A stretch of 64,000 nt of DNA, from the NCBI GenBank assembly GCA_003640645.1, contig QGHH01000005.1, forward strand, positions 62,001 to 126,000, in the 5' to 3' direction. Every line of letters begins with the position of its first letter. Position 1 is the first letter of the stretch. Shown piece after piece: positions 17,994-27,038 of this stretch. This DNA comes from Fredinandcohnia aciditolerans (GTDB lineage: Bacteria; Bacillota; Bacilli; Bacillales; Bacillaceae_L). The notes under the pieces are model-generated. The model was not told the origin of the DNA, made no database searches, and worked only from the letters and a program-made list of their open reading frames with translations. A program made the position numbers and the translations under genes.

Positions 17994-19589
17994 ATGAAAG
18001 AGAAACTACTATTATATAAGACAAAAATAGGCGAGTTTTGGAATAAACAATCTGGCTTTCAAAAAGCTACAATTATTGGTTTGCCATTGCTTTTCATTTT
18101 TATTATTTCGCTTACTGTGTTTTTTACAACAAAAACAAACCTAGTTCCTATGTATAGCAATCTATCTCCACAGGAAACAGGACAAATAAAAGCGACGTTA
18201 GATTCTAGAGGAATTCAATCTGAAATATCGGATAATGGATCGACCATTAAGGTGCCAGAGGAATTGGTAGAACCCTTAATGGTCGAACTTGCGGCAGAAG
18301 GAATACCAGATAGTGGTAACATTGATTATTCATTCTTTGGTCAAAATGCCGGATTTGGGATGACCGATAATGAATTTAATATGTTAAAACTTGAATCTAC
18401 ACAAACGGAATTAGCAAATATGATCAAGAGCATCGATGGGATAAACGATGCGAACGTTATGATCAGTATGCCGAACGAAGGGATTTTTGTAAAAGATAGC
18501 CAAGCAAAGGCCTCCGCATCAATCGTACTTAATACGAAACCCGGATATAAATTAGACGGGCAGCAGATAAAATCTTTATATCACTTGGTTTCCAAAAGTA
18601 TTCCTAACTTACCTACTGATAATATCGTCATAACGAATCAAAACTTTGAGTATTTTGACTTAGAAAATGAAGGAAATGTATCAGTTGTAGGTAATGTAGC
18701 CTCACAGCTTGATTTGAAACGTGAGATTGAAAGAGATATTCAAACACAGGTTCAGCAAATGCTAGGGACGATGATGGGACCGGATAAGGTTTTTGTATCT
18801 GTAACTACGGATATTGATTTCACTCAAGAAAACCGTCAAGAAAATTTAGTCACACCCGTTGACCCGGAAAATATGGATGGAATCGAAATTAGTGTTGAAC
18901 GTATTACTGAAACCTATACAGGTGAAGGGGCCCAGGCTGGTGGAGTTGTTGGTACCGGAGAATCTGATGTCCCATCCTATAACACTGATGGACAAGATGG
19001 TAATGGGGACTATGAACGAATCGAAGAACGAGTGAATAAAGATGTGAATCGAATTACAAAAAATATTGTTGAAGCACCATATAAAATTAGAGATTTAGGA
19101 ATCCAGGTAATGGTTGAAGCTCCAGACCCGAAAAATCCTACATCAATGCCACAGGAAAGTGTTGATGATATCGAGAGAATATTGAGCACTATCGTAAGGA
19201 CTAGTATTAATCAAGATGAAAATACTGAATTAACACAAGAAGAGATACAAGATAAAATTGTCGTTTCAGTTCAAGAATTTAGTGGGAAAACGAATACAGT
19301 TACTGAATCACCTACCATTAAAGCTATTCCTTTGTGGGTGTATATTGTAGGTGGTATTTTAGTACTTGGCCTAATCATTCTATTATTTTTATTTATACGT
19401 AAAAAGAAAGAAACAGAGATTGAAGAGGAAATCCCTCAATCAGAACCTGTATTCTTTGATCATATTCCAGACCTTAATGAAGAAAAAGAAACGGATACAA
19501 CGGTTAGAAGAAAGCAATTGGAGAAGCTTGCGAAAGATAAGCCTGAAGACTTTGCGAAATTATTACGTTCATGGTTAGCGGACGAGTAG
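17994..19589 (+). CDS. fliF: Flagellar MS-ring protein FliF
   Basis: A 531-residue membrane ring protein with two membrane segments, at about residues 27-47 and 443-465 (VYIVGGILVLGLIILLFLFI). Between them lie the ring-building YscJ-like domain (SNLSPQETGQIKATLDSRGI; GIPDSGNIDYSFFGQ) and the FliF C-terminal domain. The cytoplasmic tail (RRKQLEKLAKDKPEDFAKLLRSWLADE) is the FliG-binding motif. It assembles first in basal-body construction. Confidence 0.97.
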   Translation: MKEKLLLYKTKIGEFWNKQSGFQKATIIGLPLLFIFIISLTVFFTTKTNLVPMYSNLSPQETGQIKATLDSRGIQSEISDNGSTIKVPEELVEPLMVELAAEGIPDSGNIDYSFFGQNAGFGMTDNEFNMLKLESTQTELANMIKSIDGINDANVMISMPNEGIFVKDSQAKASASIVLNTKPGYKLDGQQIKSLYHLVSKSIPNLPTDNIVITNQNFEYFDLENEGNVSVVGNVASQLDLKREIERDIQTQVQQMLGTMMGPDKVFVSVTTDIDFTQENRQENLVTPVDPENMDGIEISVERITETYTGEGAQAGGVVGTGESDVPSYNTDGQDGNGDYERIEERVNKDVNRITKNIVEAPYKIRDLGIQVMVEAPDPKNPTSMPQESVDDIERILSTIVRTSINQDENTELTQEEIQDKIVVSVQEFSGKTNTVTESPTIKAIPLWVYIVGGILVLGLIILLFLFIRKKKETEIEEEIPQSEPVFFDHIPDLNEEKETDTTVRRKQLEKLAKDKPEDFAKLLRSWLADE

Positions 19590-19600
19590 GAGGTGGAGAA

Positions 19601-20620
19601 ATGGCAAAACGAGAAATGCAAAACGGACTCACCGGAAAACAAAAAGCGGCCATTCTCCTCATTTCACTTGGCCCAGATGTTTCGGCCTCAGTGTATAAGC
19701 ATCTTTCAGAGGAAGAGATTGAGAAACTAACTTTAGAAATATCAGGGGTTCGTAAGGTGGAAGCAAATACAAAGGAACAAATTATGGAAGAGTTCCATCA
19801 AATTGCAATGGCTCAGGATTATATCAGTCAAGGCGGAATTGGATATGCAAAAACGGTACTCGAAAAAGCTCTTGGTGAGGAGCAAGCAGGAATTATTATT
19901 AATCGACTTACATCTTCATTGCAGGTTAAACCGTTTGATTTTGCAAGGAAAGCAGATCCTGGCCAAATTTTGAATTTCATTCAAAATGAGCATCCACAGA
20001 CAATTGCCTTGATTTTATCGTACTTGGATTCAAGGCAGGCTGCACAAATATTATCTGAGTTGCCACAAGAGGTTCAAGCAGATATAGCTAGAAGAATCGC
20101 CATTATGGATCGAACTTCACCCGAGATAATAAATGAGGTTGAACAAATATTAGAGCGTAAACTCTCTGCTACGGTGACACATGATTATACACAAACAGGT
20201 GGTATTGAGGCAGTTGTCGAGGTATTAAATGGTGTCGACCGTTCAACTGAAAGAACAATATTAGATGCACTCGAAATACAAGATCCAGAACTTGCTGAAG
20301 AAATTAAGAAGAGGATGTTTGTATTTGAGGATATTGTGACACTCGATAATCGTGCAATCCAACGTGTGATTCGAGATGTGGAGAATGAAGATCTTATGCT
20401 TTCCCTTCGTGTTGCAAGCGAGGAAGTCAAGGAAATTGTCTTTAAAAACATGTCGAAGCGAATGGTCGACACATTTAAAGAAGAAATGGAATATATGGGA
20501 CCGGTTCGATTGCGTGATGTTGAAGAAGCTCAAACTCGTATTGTAACAGTCATCCGTAGACTAGAAGAAGCAGGGGAAATTGTCATCGCTCGTGGCGGAG
20601 GAGATGATATTATTGTCTAA
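19601..20620 (+). CDS. fliG: Flagellar motor switch protein FliG
   Basis: A 339-residue C-ring protein linking the MS ring to FliM and contacting the MotA stator. The N domain has LTGKQKAAILLISLGPDVSASVYKHL, the middle domain the EHPQTIALILSYL motif, and the C domain the charged torque helix around RVASEEVKEIVFKNMSKR. The start at 19601 follows AGGAGGTGGAG; the frame is open to 19571, inside fliF, but the family begins near MAKR. It overlaps fliH by 8 bp. Confidence 0.97.
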   Translation: MAKREMQNGLTGKQKAAILLISLGPDVSASVYKHLSEEEIEKLTLEISGVRKVEANTKEQIMEEFHQIAMAQDYISQGGIGYAKTVLEKALGEEQAGIIINRLTSSLQVKPFDFARKADPGQILNFIQNEHPQTIALILSYLDSRQAAQILSELPQEVQADIARRIAIMDRTSPEIINEVEQILERKLSATVTHDYTQTGGIEAVVEVLNGVDRSTERTILDALEIQDPELAEEIKKRMFVFEDIVTLDNRAIQRVIRDVENEDLMLSLRVASEEVKEIVFKNMSKRMVDTFKEEMEYMGPVRLRDVEEAQTRIVTVIRRLEEAGEIVIARGGGDDIIV

Positions 20621-21374
20621 CGTTATTAAGTCAGGTTCCTTGCAGACGACAAACGATTCTCCTAAGAGAGTCATCGGACTTAAAGTTCTACAAACAAAAG
20701 AAACGAATAATGTCGAACCACAGCCAAATTCACTTTTAGTCTCTCAAAAAATAGTAGAAGAGGCTAGAGAACAAGCGGATAAAATTGTGAAAGATGCGAT
20801 TTCATATTCAAACTCACTTAGGCAACAAATATTAGTGGAAAAACGTGAGTGGGAAGAAGAAAAACAACTGTTAATTAACAAAACATCAGAAGATGGCTTT
20901 CAAGCTGGATTGGTTGAAGGTAGAGAACAGGGCTATCAAGAATATAGAGATTTACTTGCTGAGGCTCGTAAAATTATTGATCTATCAAAGCAAGATTATG
21001 ATCGATATCTTGATTCTTCTGAAGAAGTCATTGTTAAGCTTGGCTTGACAGTAGCAGAAAAAATCATTGGCTCTCATCTTTCTGAGAAACCAGAGGATTT
21101 TGTTTTTCTTGTTAGAAAGGCGACTAAAGAAGTAAAGGAACATTCTAATATTACGATTCAAGTCAGCCCACATTATTTTCAATATGTGATGGAACAAAAA
21201 GAGGAGTTAATTGCCATCCTTAATCGAGAAACTGATCTTTTTATCTATCCGAATGAAGATTTCAAAGAAGCAGATTGTGAGATTGAATCATCCTTCGGAA
21301 AGATTAATGCAAGTGTAGATACTCAACTTACAGAGATAAAAGAAAAACTGCTTTCTTTGCTATTGGAGGAATAG
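20613..21374 (+). CDS. fliH: Flagellar export regulator FliH
   Basis: A 253-residue stator-like protein that holds the FliI ATPase at the export gate. The middle is a long helical region with Glu/Gln-rich repeats (EEAREQADKIVKDAI; GLVEGREQGYQEY), and the C-terminal third is the FliH/V-type ATPase E-like domain ending LTEIKEKLLSLLLEE. I place the start at the TTG at 20613, 9 bp after GGAGGAG; an ATG at 20604 abuts the binding site and is less likely. Confidence 0.9.
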   Translation: MSNVIKSGSLQTTNDSPKRVIGLKVLQTKETNNVEPQPNSLLVSQKIVEEAREQADKIVKDAISYSNSLRQQILVEKREWEEEKQLLINKTSEDGFQAGLVEGREQGYQEYRDLLAEARKIIDLSKQDYDRYLDSSEEVIVKLGLTVAEKIIGSHLSEKPEDFVFLVRKATKEVKEHSNITIQVSPHYFQYVMEQKEELIAILNRETDLFIYPNEDFKEADCEIESSFGKINASVDTQLTEIKEKLLSLLLEE

Positions 21375-21377
21375 GTT

Positions 21378-22694
21378 GTGAAGGCAATCGAGCTGCTAGA
21401 TCAAATCCATACAATTGATTCATATAAGCGGTACGGTAAGGTGACAAGAGTTGTTGGCTTAATGATTGAATCTCGTGGACCGGAATGTTCGATAGGCGAT
21501 TTATGTCTAATTTATGTGGGATTAACACATAAAAGATGTATTCAAGCTGAAGTCGTCGGTTTCCGTGAAGAGCATGTAATCCTAATGCCATTCTCAAATG
21601 TAAAGGATATTTCACCAGGCAGCATCGTGGAAGCTACTGGCAAGCCTCTTGATATAAAAGTTGGGGAAGGTTTACTTGGAAAGGTATTAGACCCATTAGG
21701 ACATCCCCTTGATGAAAGCGGACTTCCTAGAGGATTGTCGTCGGCTCCTACTGAACAGGATCCTCCTAACCCACTATCTCGCCCTCCAATAGAAGAGCCA
21801 ATTGAGGTTGGTGTCAAAATGATTGATACCCTATTAACTGTTGGTAAAGGACAACGTGTTGGTATTTTTGCAGGAAGTGGTGTTGGTAAAAGTACATTAT
21901 TAGGAATGGTTGCTCGAAATACGACTGCTGACATTAATGTAATTGCACTTGTTGGAGAGCGTGGACGAGAGGTAAGAGAGTTTATAGAAAAGGATTTGGG
22001 TGAAGCGGGCCTTAAAAGATCGATTCTTGTGGTGGCAACTTCAGATCAGCCGGCACTTCTTAGAATCAAGGCAGCGATGACTGCTACTGCGATTGCAGAG
22101 TATTTCAGAGATAAAGGTTTAGATGTCATGTTAATGATGGACTCTGTTACCCGCGTTGCAATGGCAAGCAGGGAAATTGGCTTAGCGATTGGGGAACCAC
22201 CAACAACGAAAGGATATACACCGAGTGTGTTTACAACACTTCCCAGACTTTTGGAGAGAACTGGTACCAATCATTTAGGCTCAATAACTGCTTTTTACAC
22301 AGTACTGGTAGACGGTGATGATATGAATGAACCGATTGCGGACACAGTTCGAGGTATACTTGATGGGCATTTTGTTCTTGATCGAAGTCTAGCTAACAAA
22401 GGACAGTATCCTGCAATTAATGTATTAAAATCGATTAGTCGTGTAATGAACCAAATTACATCAAGCGAACATAAAGCTTATGCAGAAAAAATTAGAGGGA
22501 TTTTGGCCACTTACCTCAATTCAGAAGACTTAATCAATATAGGGGCTTATAAAAGGGGTTCTTCAATTGAGGTTGATGAAGCAATCAGATATTATCCAAA
22601 GATTATTTCTTTCTTAAAACAACAAACCGATGAGAAATTTACGTTTGAAGAAAGTTTACACTTATTGGCACAATTGGCCGAAAAAGGTGAATAA
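21378..22694 (+). CDS. fliI: Flagellum-specific ATPase FliI
   Basis: A 438-residue F1-beta-like ATPase, the length of the B. subtilis protein. The Walker A motif is FAGSGVGKSTLLG (about residues 165-173), Walker B is LDVMLMMDSVTRVAMA, with the catalytic GERGREV and the arginine finger region in the C-terminal helical part. It energises unfolding and delivery of export substrates. GTG start four bases after the fliH stop, with TTGGAGGAATAG as binding site. Confidence 0.98.
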   Translation: MKAIELLDQIHTIDSYKRYGKVTRVVGLMIESRGPECSIGDLCLIYVGLTHKRCIQAEVVGFREEHVILMPFSNVKDISPGSIVEATGKPLDIKVGEGLLGKVLDPLGHPLDESGLPRGLSSAPTEQDPPNPLSRPPIEEPIEVGVKMIDTLLTVGKGQRVGIFAGSGVGKSTLLGMVARNTTADINVIALVGERGREVREFIEKDLGEAGLKRSILVVATSDQPALLRIKAAMTATAIAEYFRDKGLDVMLMMDSVTRVAMASREIGLAIGEPPTTKGYTPSVFTTLPRLLERTGTNHLGSITAFYTVLVDGDDMNEPIADTVRGILDGHFVLDRSLANKGQYPAINVLKSISRVMNQITSSEHKAYAEKIRGILATYLNSEDLINIGAYKRGSSIEVDEAIRYYPKIISFLKQQTDEKFTFEESLHLLAQLAEKGE

Positions 22695-22699
22695 AACAA

Positions 22700-23143
22700 A
22701 TGAGTTATACGTTCAAATTTCATAAAGTGATGTCGATAAAAGAAAATGAGAAGAATCAAGTTCTCTCAGATTATAAATCATCTGTAAAAGAATTTGAAGA
22801 GGCTGCAGAAGCTTTATACGATTCTTTAAAAAAGAAGGAAATACTCGAAGAAAATCAAAGACAGCAGCTACAAAGCGGCTTATCCATTCAAAGTATTAGA
22901 CAACAACAGTCTTTCATTACTAGTTTAGAAAGAACAATTATGAATTACCAAAATCTTGTTATAAAAGCAAGAAACAAAATGCAACAACTACAATCATTGC
23001 TAACCGAAAAAAATATCGAGGTTAAGAAATACGAAATCATGCATGAAAAAGATTTTGCTATATATGAGGGACTGTTAAAAATACAAGAAAGTCAAATGAT
23101 GGATGAAATTTCAATCCAACAATATATGTCAAAAGGAAGATAG
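22700..23143 (+). CDS. fliJ: Flagellar export chaperone FliJ
   Basis: A 147-residue almost entirely helical coiled-coil protein (SYTFKFHKVMSIKENEK at the start; many Gln/Lys/Glu heptads such as RQQQSFITSLERTIMNY). FliJ is the gamma-like stalk of the FliI ring and couples it to FlhA. Recognised from position and coiled-coil character, as sequence conservation in the family is low. Confidence 0.92.
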   Translation: MSYTFKFHKVMSIKENEKNQVLSDYKSSVKEFEEAAEALYDSLKKKEILEENQRQQLQSGLSIQSIRQQQSFITSLERTIMNYQNLVIKARNKMQQLQSLLTEKNIEVKKYEIMHEKDFAIYEGLLKIQESQMMDEISIQQYMSKGR

Positions 23144-23151
23144 GTGATCAA

Positions 23152-23724
23152 ATGGAGACAAACGAAAAAGAATACAGTAGATTTCAATGGTTCCTGTTTG
23201 TCATTCTTATACCGTCTATCTTTACTTTAGTAGTAGTATTTGTACTTCTATCTGTTGCTGGTTTTAAGCCGCTTGGAGTAATGAAAGATGTCGTTGCTAA
23301 AATACCAGCAGTTAGTTCTCTTTTTAGTGATGAAAAAAAGGAGCAGAATCCGGAAGAGGATGAAATAGAAATTGCTGATTTAGAGTCTGAGATACAGGAA
23401 AAGGAAACGAAAATTACGCAATTGGAAAACGAATTGGTAAAAAAGAGCGATGAAATCGAAACATTAGAAAATGAAATTAATAACCTTTCAGATGAACTTG
23501 TAAAACTCCAGAAAGAACGTTTAGCTAAAAGCAAATCATTAAATGAATTAACTAAGATGTATGAGCTGATGTCTCCCAAAAATGCGGCAAAAATAATTCC
23601 GAATTTACAAGATGAAGAGGCAAGGGAGATTCTTTCAAGTATTGATACAGAAAAACTGGCCGTTATCTTTGAAAAAATGTCGCCTGAGGACGCAGCGAAA
23701 TTTACTCAATTGATTACACAATAA
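23152..23724 (+). CDS. ylxF: YlxF, MotE-like flagellar protein with MgtE N-domain
   Basis: A 190-residue protein with one membrane segment (about residues 13-37), a long coiled coil (about 65-130, Glu/Lys/Leu-rich), and a C-terminal helical MgtE N-terminal-like domain with YELMSPKNAAKIIPNLQDEEAREILSSI and MSPEDAAKFTQLI. The same architecture occurs in MotE, a chaperone of the MotC periplasmic motor protein in other bacteria. The exact role in Bacillus is not settled. Standard place between fliJ and fliK. Confidence 0.88.
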   Translation: METNEKEYSRFQWFLFVILIPSIFTLVVVFVLLSVAGFKPLGVMKDVVAKIPAVSSLFSDEKKEQNPEEDEIEIADLESEIQEKETKITQLENELVKKSDEIETLENEINNLSDELVKLQKERLAKSKSLNELTKMYELMSPKNAAKIIPNLQDEEAREILSSIDTEKLAVIFEKMSPEDAAKFTQLITQ

Positions 23725-23758
23725 TGATCCTACTAAACTTGAAGGGAGGTGAAGTAAT

Positions 23759-25060
23759 GTGAATATGGTAGTAAATTTGGTACCATCATCTGGGGCATTC
23801 AGAAAGGCTGTTGATTCAAGTCTGGGCAATGGCTTAATCCAAGGTAATAATATTTTTGAATTGTCCTTTCGGGAGAAATTAGATGCTTTTTTAGAGAACG
23901 ATCCAAAACTTTTCGGAGATCCTAAATTAAAGCTTACTCCTAATTTTAATGCAGAAAAAGAAGAGGATTCCTCATCTATGGCTACAACCAACCAAGCATT
24001 ATCTAAATTCCAGTCTTTTGTTAAGGAAGAATTCGATTTATCTGTTTTTGAAGATGTATTTCTGACACTTCCACCTGATTTGGTCGACCAAATAAAAGTA
24101 TTTATCACTGGAATTCAAAATGGTGAAATCGAGCTTGGAGTTGGACAAGCGTATGGAGAAGCTGAACAATCTGCATTGCTGTTAGTGGCTACACGTTTAG
24201 CAGAAGAAAATCCAGTAATTGATCAGGCTGTACTAATAAACCTTCTAAAGCAAATGAAGATAGCTTCTAACGAGGTATTGACTACACGTCCTCAAGTTTC
24301 AAAGGACTTAACCGATCTTAAAGCAATTAAGCTTATCCAAGAGCTGATGCATTCGCTAGAAAACAAGACTTCTTTAGTCGAAAAGCCAAGGACAGAATCT
24401 CAGTCCCGTCTTCACTACCTGCAAACTGTACATTCGAGGTATTTTTCGGCACCAAAAGGGATTGAAACGACACAGGCTGATACGGCTGATAAGTCTATAC
24501 AAAAAGCAAGTACGCACCAAGTTATAGGAAATTCAAGAGAAGCCATTTCTGTAGGTGATTTCAGTTCCAACCATATGTCTAGGGTTGAGCAATTTACAAT
24601 AAACGTTGAACAAACGAGTAAACCGTTACCGAATCAGCAGCAATTCATAAAACAGTTTCAAAATATCCTAGCAAGAAGCAACTTTTTGAATAGTGGCGGG
24701 CAACAAAAATTATTAATTAACTTATATCCTGAGCATCTTGGTTCACTACGAATTGAAATTCTTCAAAGTGAAGCAGGTATGATTGCAAAAATCTTGGCCT
24801 CAACGAGTCAAGCAAAGGAATTAGTAGAGTCACAGTTAACAAACCTAAAACACTCTTTCTTAGCACAAAACATTTCAGTCGAAAAAATTGAAGTTTCAAC
24901 ACAGCTTCATTATCAAACTGAAAGAAATCTGCAAAGAGAAAATGAACAACATGGTCAGCAACCAGGAAGACAACAGAAGGAACAGAAAAATCAAGAGCTT
25001 AATGAGGATGTATCCTTTACAAGTGCTCTATTGGATGAGCTTGTCAATATTAAAGTTTAG
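23759..25060 (+). CDS. fliK: Flagellar hook-length control protein FliK
   Basis: A 433-residue export-switch ruler. The long central part is of low complexity and poorly conserved; the C-terminal domain (about residues 300-385) has the FliK core GGQQKLLINLYPEHLGSLRIEIL and KELVESQLTNLKHSFLAQNI, followed by a Gln/Glu-rich tail (QHGQQPGRQQKEQK). It measures hook length and tells FlhB to switch to filament export. GTG start at 23759 after GGGAGGTGA. Compare the shorter FliK-like gene at 6153-6752. Confidence 0.93.
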   Translation: MNMVVNLVPSSGAFRKAVDSSLGNGLIQGNNIFELSFREKLDAFLENDPKLFGDPKLKLTPNFNAEKEEDSSSMATTNQALSKFQSFVKEEFDLSVFEDVFLTLPPDLVDQIKVFITGIQNGEIELGVGQAYGEAEQSALLLVATRLAEENPVIDQAVLINLLKQMKIASNEVLTTRPQVSKDLTDLKAIKLIQELMHSLENKTSLVEKPRTESQSRLHYLQTVHSRYFSAPKGIETTQADTADKSIQKASTHQVIGNSREAISVGDFSSNHMSRVEQFTINVEQTSKPLPNQQQFIKQFQNILARSNFLNSGGQQKLLINLYPEHLGSLRIEILQSEAGMIAKILASTSQAKELVESQLTNLKHSFLAQNISVEKIEVSTQLHYQTERNLQRENEQHGQQPGRQQKEQKNQELNEDVSFTSALLDELVNIKV

Positions 25061-25072
25061 GTGGTGATGAAT

Positions 25073-25534
25073 GTGACTACAAAAATAGATTCAAGTCTTT
25101 ACCTTTCAAATTTAAAGCAAGAAAGAAAAACGGGTAATGATATTTTAGGAAAAGATGATTTCTTAAAGATATTAATGACACAGCTTCAAAACCAAGATCC
25201 AATGAATCCAATGGAAGATAAGGATTTTATTGCTCAAATGGCGACCTTTACCTCGCTCGAACAAATGACAAATATGAATAGTACTTTAGAGAAATTCGTG
25301 ACTAGCCAGAAGGGTGAACAGCTATTAAAATATAGCTCTATGATTGGAAAAGAAATTGAATATAGCTTTAAAACTGAGGATGAGAATGGAAATGAAATCA
25401 TTAAGAAAGGACAAGGATTTGTAACATCTGTATCACAAAAATCAGGGTATATTGAGCTAGAGTTAAAGGACGGAACAAAGATTTATAGTGATGAAATTTT
25501 AAAAGTGAAGGAACCTTCTAACGAGGAAGAATAG
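25073..25534 (+). CDS. flgD: Hook capping protein FlgD
   Basis: A protein of about 153 residues with the FlgD N-terminal signature LGKDDFLKILMTQLQNQDPMNPMEDKDFIAQMATFTSLEQM, then a short beta-rich C-terminal domain. It forms the scaffold under which FlgE polymerises. The start is uncertain: GTG at 25061, GTG at 25064, ATG at 25067 and GTG at 25073 are all in frame, and I favour 25073 because AGGTGGTGA lies 5 bp upstream. Confidence 0.93.
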   Translation: MTTKIDSSLYLSNLKQERKTGNDILGKDDFLKILMTQLQNQDPMNPMEDKDFIAQMATFTSLEQMTNMNSTLEKFVTSQKGEQLLKYSSMIGKEIEYSFKTEDENGNEIIKKGQGFVTSVSQKSGYIELELKDGTKIYSDEILKVKEPSNEEE

Positions 25535-25545
25535 GAGGTGTAAAG

Positions 25546-25917
25546 ATGGATCATCGTATTCTGCAAATACAAAATCATCCCTTGTCATTACAAACACGGA
25601 AGAAAGTACAGCATAGAGAGCAGCCTACTATTTCTTTTAAAGATACGTTAGCAAAAGAGTCAGGCCTTGTAATTAGTAAGCATGCACAAAAAAGATTAGA
25701 TGAAAGAAATATTAACATTCAAGATTCTAAATGGAAAGAAATTCAAACAAAAATCTCAGAAGCAAAAACGAAGGGAATTCAAGATTCATTGGTCGTTACT
25801 AATAACGCAGCATTAATTGTAAATGTCCCAAATAATACAGTTATCACCGCAATGAATCGTGATGAAGCAAATTCTCAAATATTTACCAATATTAATGGAA
25901 CCATTATTTTAGATTAA
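25546..25917 (+). CDS. Flagellar operon protein of the TIGR02530 type
   Basis: A 123-residue protein found between flgD and the hook gene in many Firmicutes. The conserved middle is ISKHAQKRLDERNINI followed by a helical stretch and SLVVTNNAALIVNVPNNTVITAMNRDEAN, ending TNINGTIILD. No enzymatic motif or membrane segment is visible. It is known only as a flagellar operon protein; a role in hook assembly is a guess from location. It has a strong RBS, AGGAGGTG. Confidence 0.85.
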   Translation: MDHRILQIQNHPLSLQTRKKVQHREQPTISFKDTLAKESGLVISKHAQKRLDERNINIQDSKWKEIQTKISEAKTKGIQDSLVVTNNAALIVNVPNNTVITAMNRDEANSQIFTNINGTIILD

Positions 25918-25926
25918 TCATTTATC

Positions 25927-25978
25927 AGGCTGGACCTTAACAGGAAGCCAAGGTGTGCCGACCGACAGACGCCACCTA
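25927..25978 (+). other. Two tandem hairpins upstream of the hook gene
   Basis: GGCT (25928-25931) plus CCT (25935-25937) pair with AGG (25942-25944) plus AGCC (25946-25949), leaving a TAAC loop. Immediately after, AGGTG (25951-25955) pairs with CACCT (25973-25977). The stretch is more GC-rich than its surroundings, non-coding, and ends about 22 bp before the hook gene start. There is no T tract. Confidence 0.45.
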
Positions 25979-25999
25979 TAATTGAAAGGGGAAAATAAA

Positions 26000-26779
26000 A
26001 TGTTACGTTCAATGTATTCAGGAATCAGCGGTATGAAAAACTTTCAAACTAAACTAGATGTAATTGGTAATAACATCGCTAACGTCAATACTTACGGATT
26101 CAAGAAGGGAAGAGCAGTTTTTTCCGATATGATGAGTCAAACGATTCAAGGTGCAAAAGCAAATGATGGTGTAAGAGGCGGTGTGAATCCAAAGCAGGTT
26201 GGTTTAGGTTCTACATTATCTACAATTGATACTATTTCTACACAAGGAAGTATCCAATCTACTAACCGACCACTTGATTTAGCTATTTCCGGATCTGGTT
26301 ATTTTACTGTATCTGATGGTACAAATGACTTCTATACTAGAGCAGGTAATTTCTATTTAGACGAAACTGGTAAATTAGTAAATGGCAGCGGACTAAATGT
26401 TGTGCCGGATATTACAATACCTTCGGATGCCCAAAGTTTTAGTATTGATTCAGCTGGTGTAGTAAGTTACGTAGACAATACCGGTAGTTTACAAACAGCA
26501 GGAACATTAGAAATCAGTATTTTTGCGAATCCTGATGGTCTCGAAAAATTTGGGGATAACCTCTTTATTGAAACACTAAACTCGGGAGCTCCTACAGCAG
26601 TAACAGCTGGAAATGGGGGAAGTGGAAAATTAATGGCTGGTGCTCTTGAGATGTCAAACGTTGACCTTTCTGAAGAATTTACAGAAATGATTGTTGCACA
26701 GCGTGGATTCCAAGCGAACACTCGTATCATCACCACATCTGATGAAATCCTTCAAGAGCTTGTAAACCTAAAACGTTAA
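26000..26779 (+). CDS. flgE: Flagellar hook protein FlgE (FlgG-like form of bacilli)
   Basis: A 259-residue axial protein with the rod/hook N terminus MLRSMYSGISGMKNFQTKLDVIGNNIANVNTYGFKK, the hook-basal body middle region PLDLAISGSGYFTV, and the C-terminal helix MSNVDLSEEFTEMIVAQRGFQANTRIITTSDEIL. In B. subtilis this short protein (once called FlgG) is the hook subunit. The ATG at 26000 follows AAAGGGGAAAA; the frame is open to 25982, but those codons lack family support. Confidence 0.94.
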   Translation: MLRSMYSGISGMKNFQTKLDVIGNNIANVNTYGFKKGRAVFSDMMSQTIQGAKANDGVRGGVNPKQVGLGSTLSTIDTISTQGSIQSTNRPLDLAISGSGYFTVSDGTNDFYTRAGNFYLDETGKLVNGSGLNVVPDITIPSDAQSFSIDSAGVVSYVDNTGSLQTAGTLEISIFANPDGLEKFGDNLFIETLNSGAPTAVTAGNGGSGKLMAGALEMSNVDLSEEFTEMIVAQRGFQANTRIITTSDEILQELVNLKR

Positions 26780-26787
26780 GGGGGTAA

Positions 26788-26813
26788 GGGGTTTTAGACA
26801 ACACTAAAACCCC
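26788..26813 (+). other. Strong hairpin without T tract between flgE and swrD
   Basis: GGGGTTTTAG (26788-26797) pairs perfectly with CTAAAACCCC (26804-26813) around ACAACA. It is followed by GATGAAAAGTG, not by Ts. It ends 8 bp before the swrD start, which has no good ribosome binding site of its own, so it may control stability or translation instead of termination. Confidence 0.6.
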
Positions 26814-26821
26814 GATGAAAA

Positions 26822-27016
26822 GTGATTACTTTAACGAAATTAAATGATAAAAAGTTTACATTAAATGCATTATATATTGAACAGGTTGAATCCTTTCCTG
26901 ATACAACCATTACCTTAACAAATGGTAAAAAGTTTGTTGTCAAAGAAACAGAAGAGGATGTACATGTGAAGGTTCATGAATTTTATCAAAAAATAAATGT
27001 ACTTGGCCTTCGTTAA
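26822..27016 (+). CDS. swrD: FlbD family protein SwrD (YlzI)
   Basis: A 64-residue protein of the FlbD family: [39 protein letters not shown] and a final helix EFYQKI. In B. subtilis SwrD increases flagellar motor power and is needed for swarming. The GTG start at 26822 lacks a clear ribosome binding site and lies just 8 bp after a 10-bp hairpin, which is unusual in this operon. Confidence 0.9.
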   Translation: MITLTKLNDKKFTLNALYIEQVESFPDTTITLTNGKKFVVKETEEDVHVKVHEFYQKINVLGLR

Positions 27017-27038
27017 TGCTTGGGGAGGATAGGGTGCT

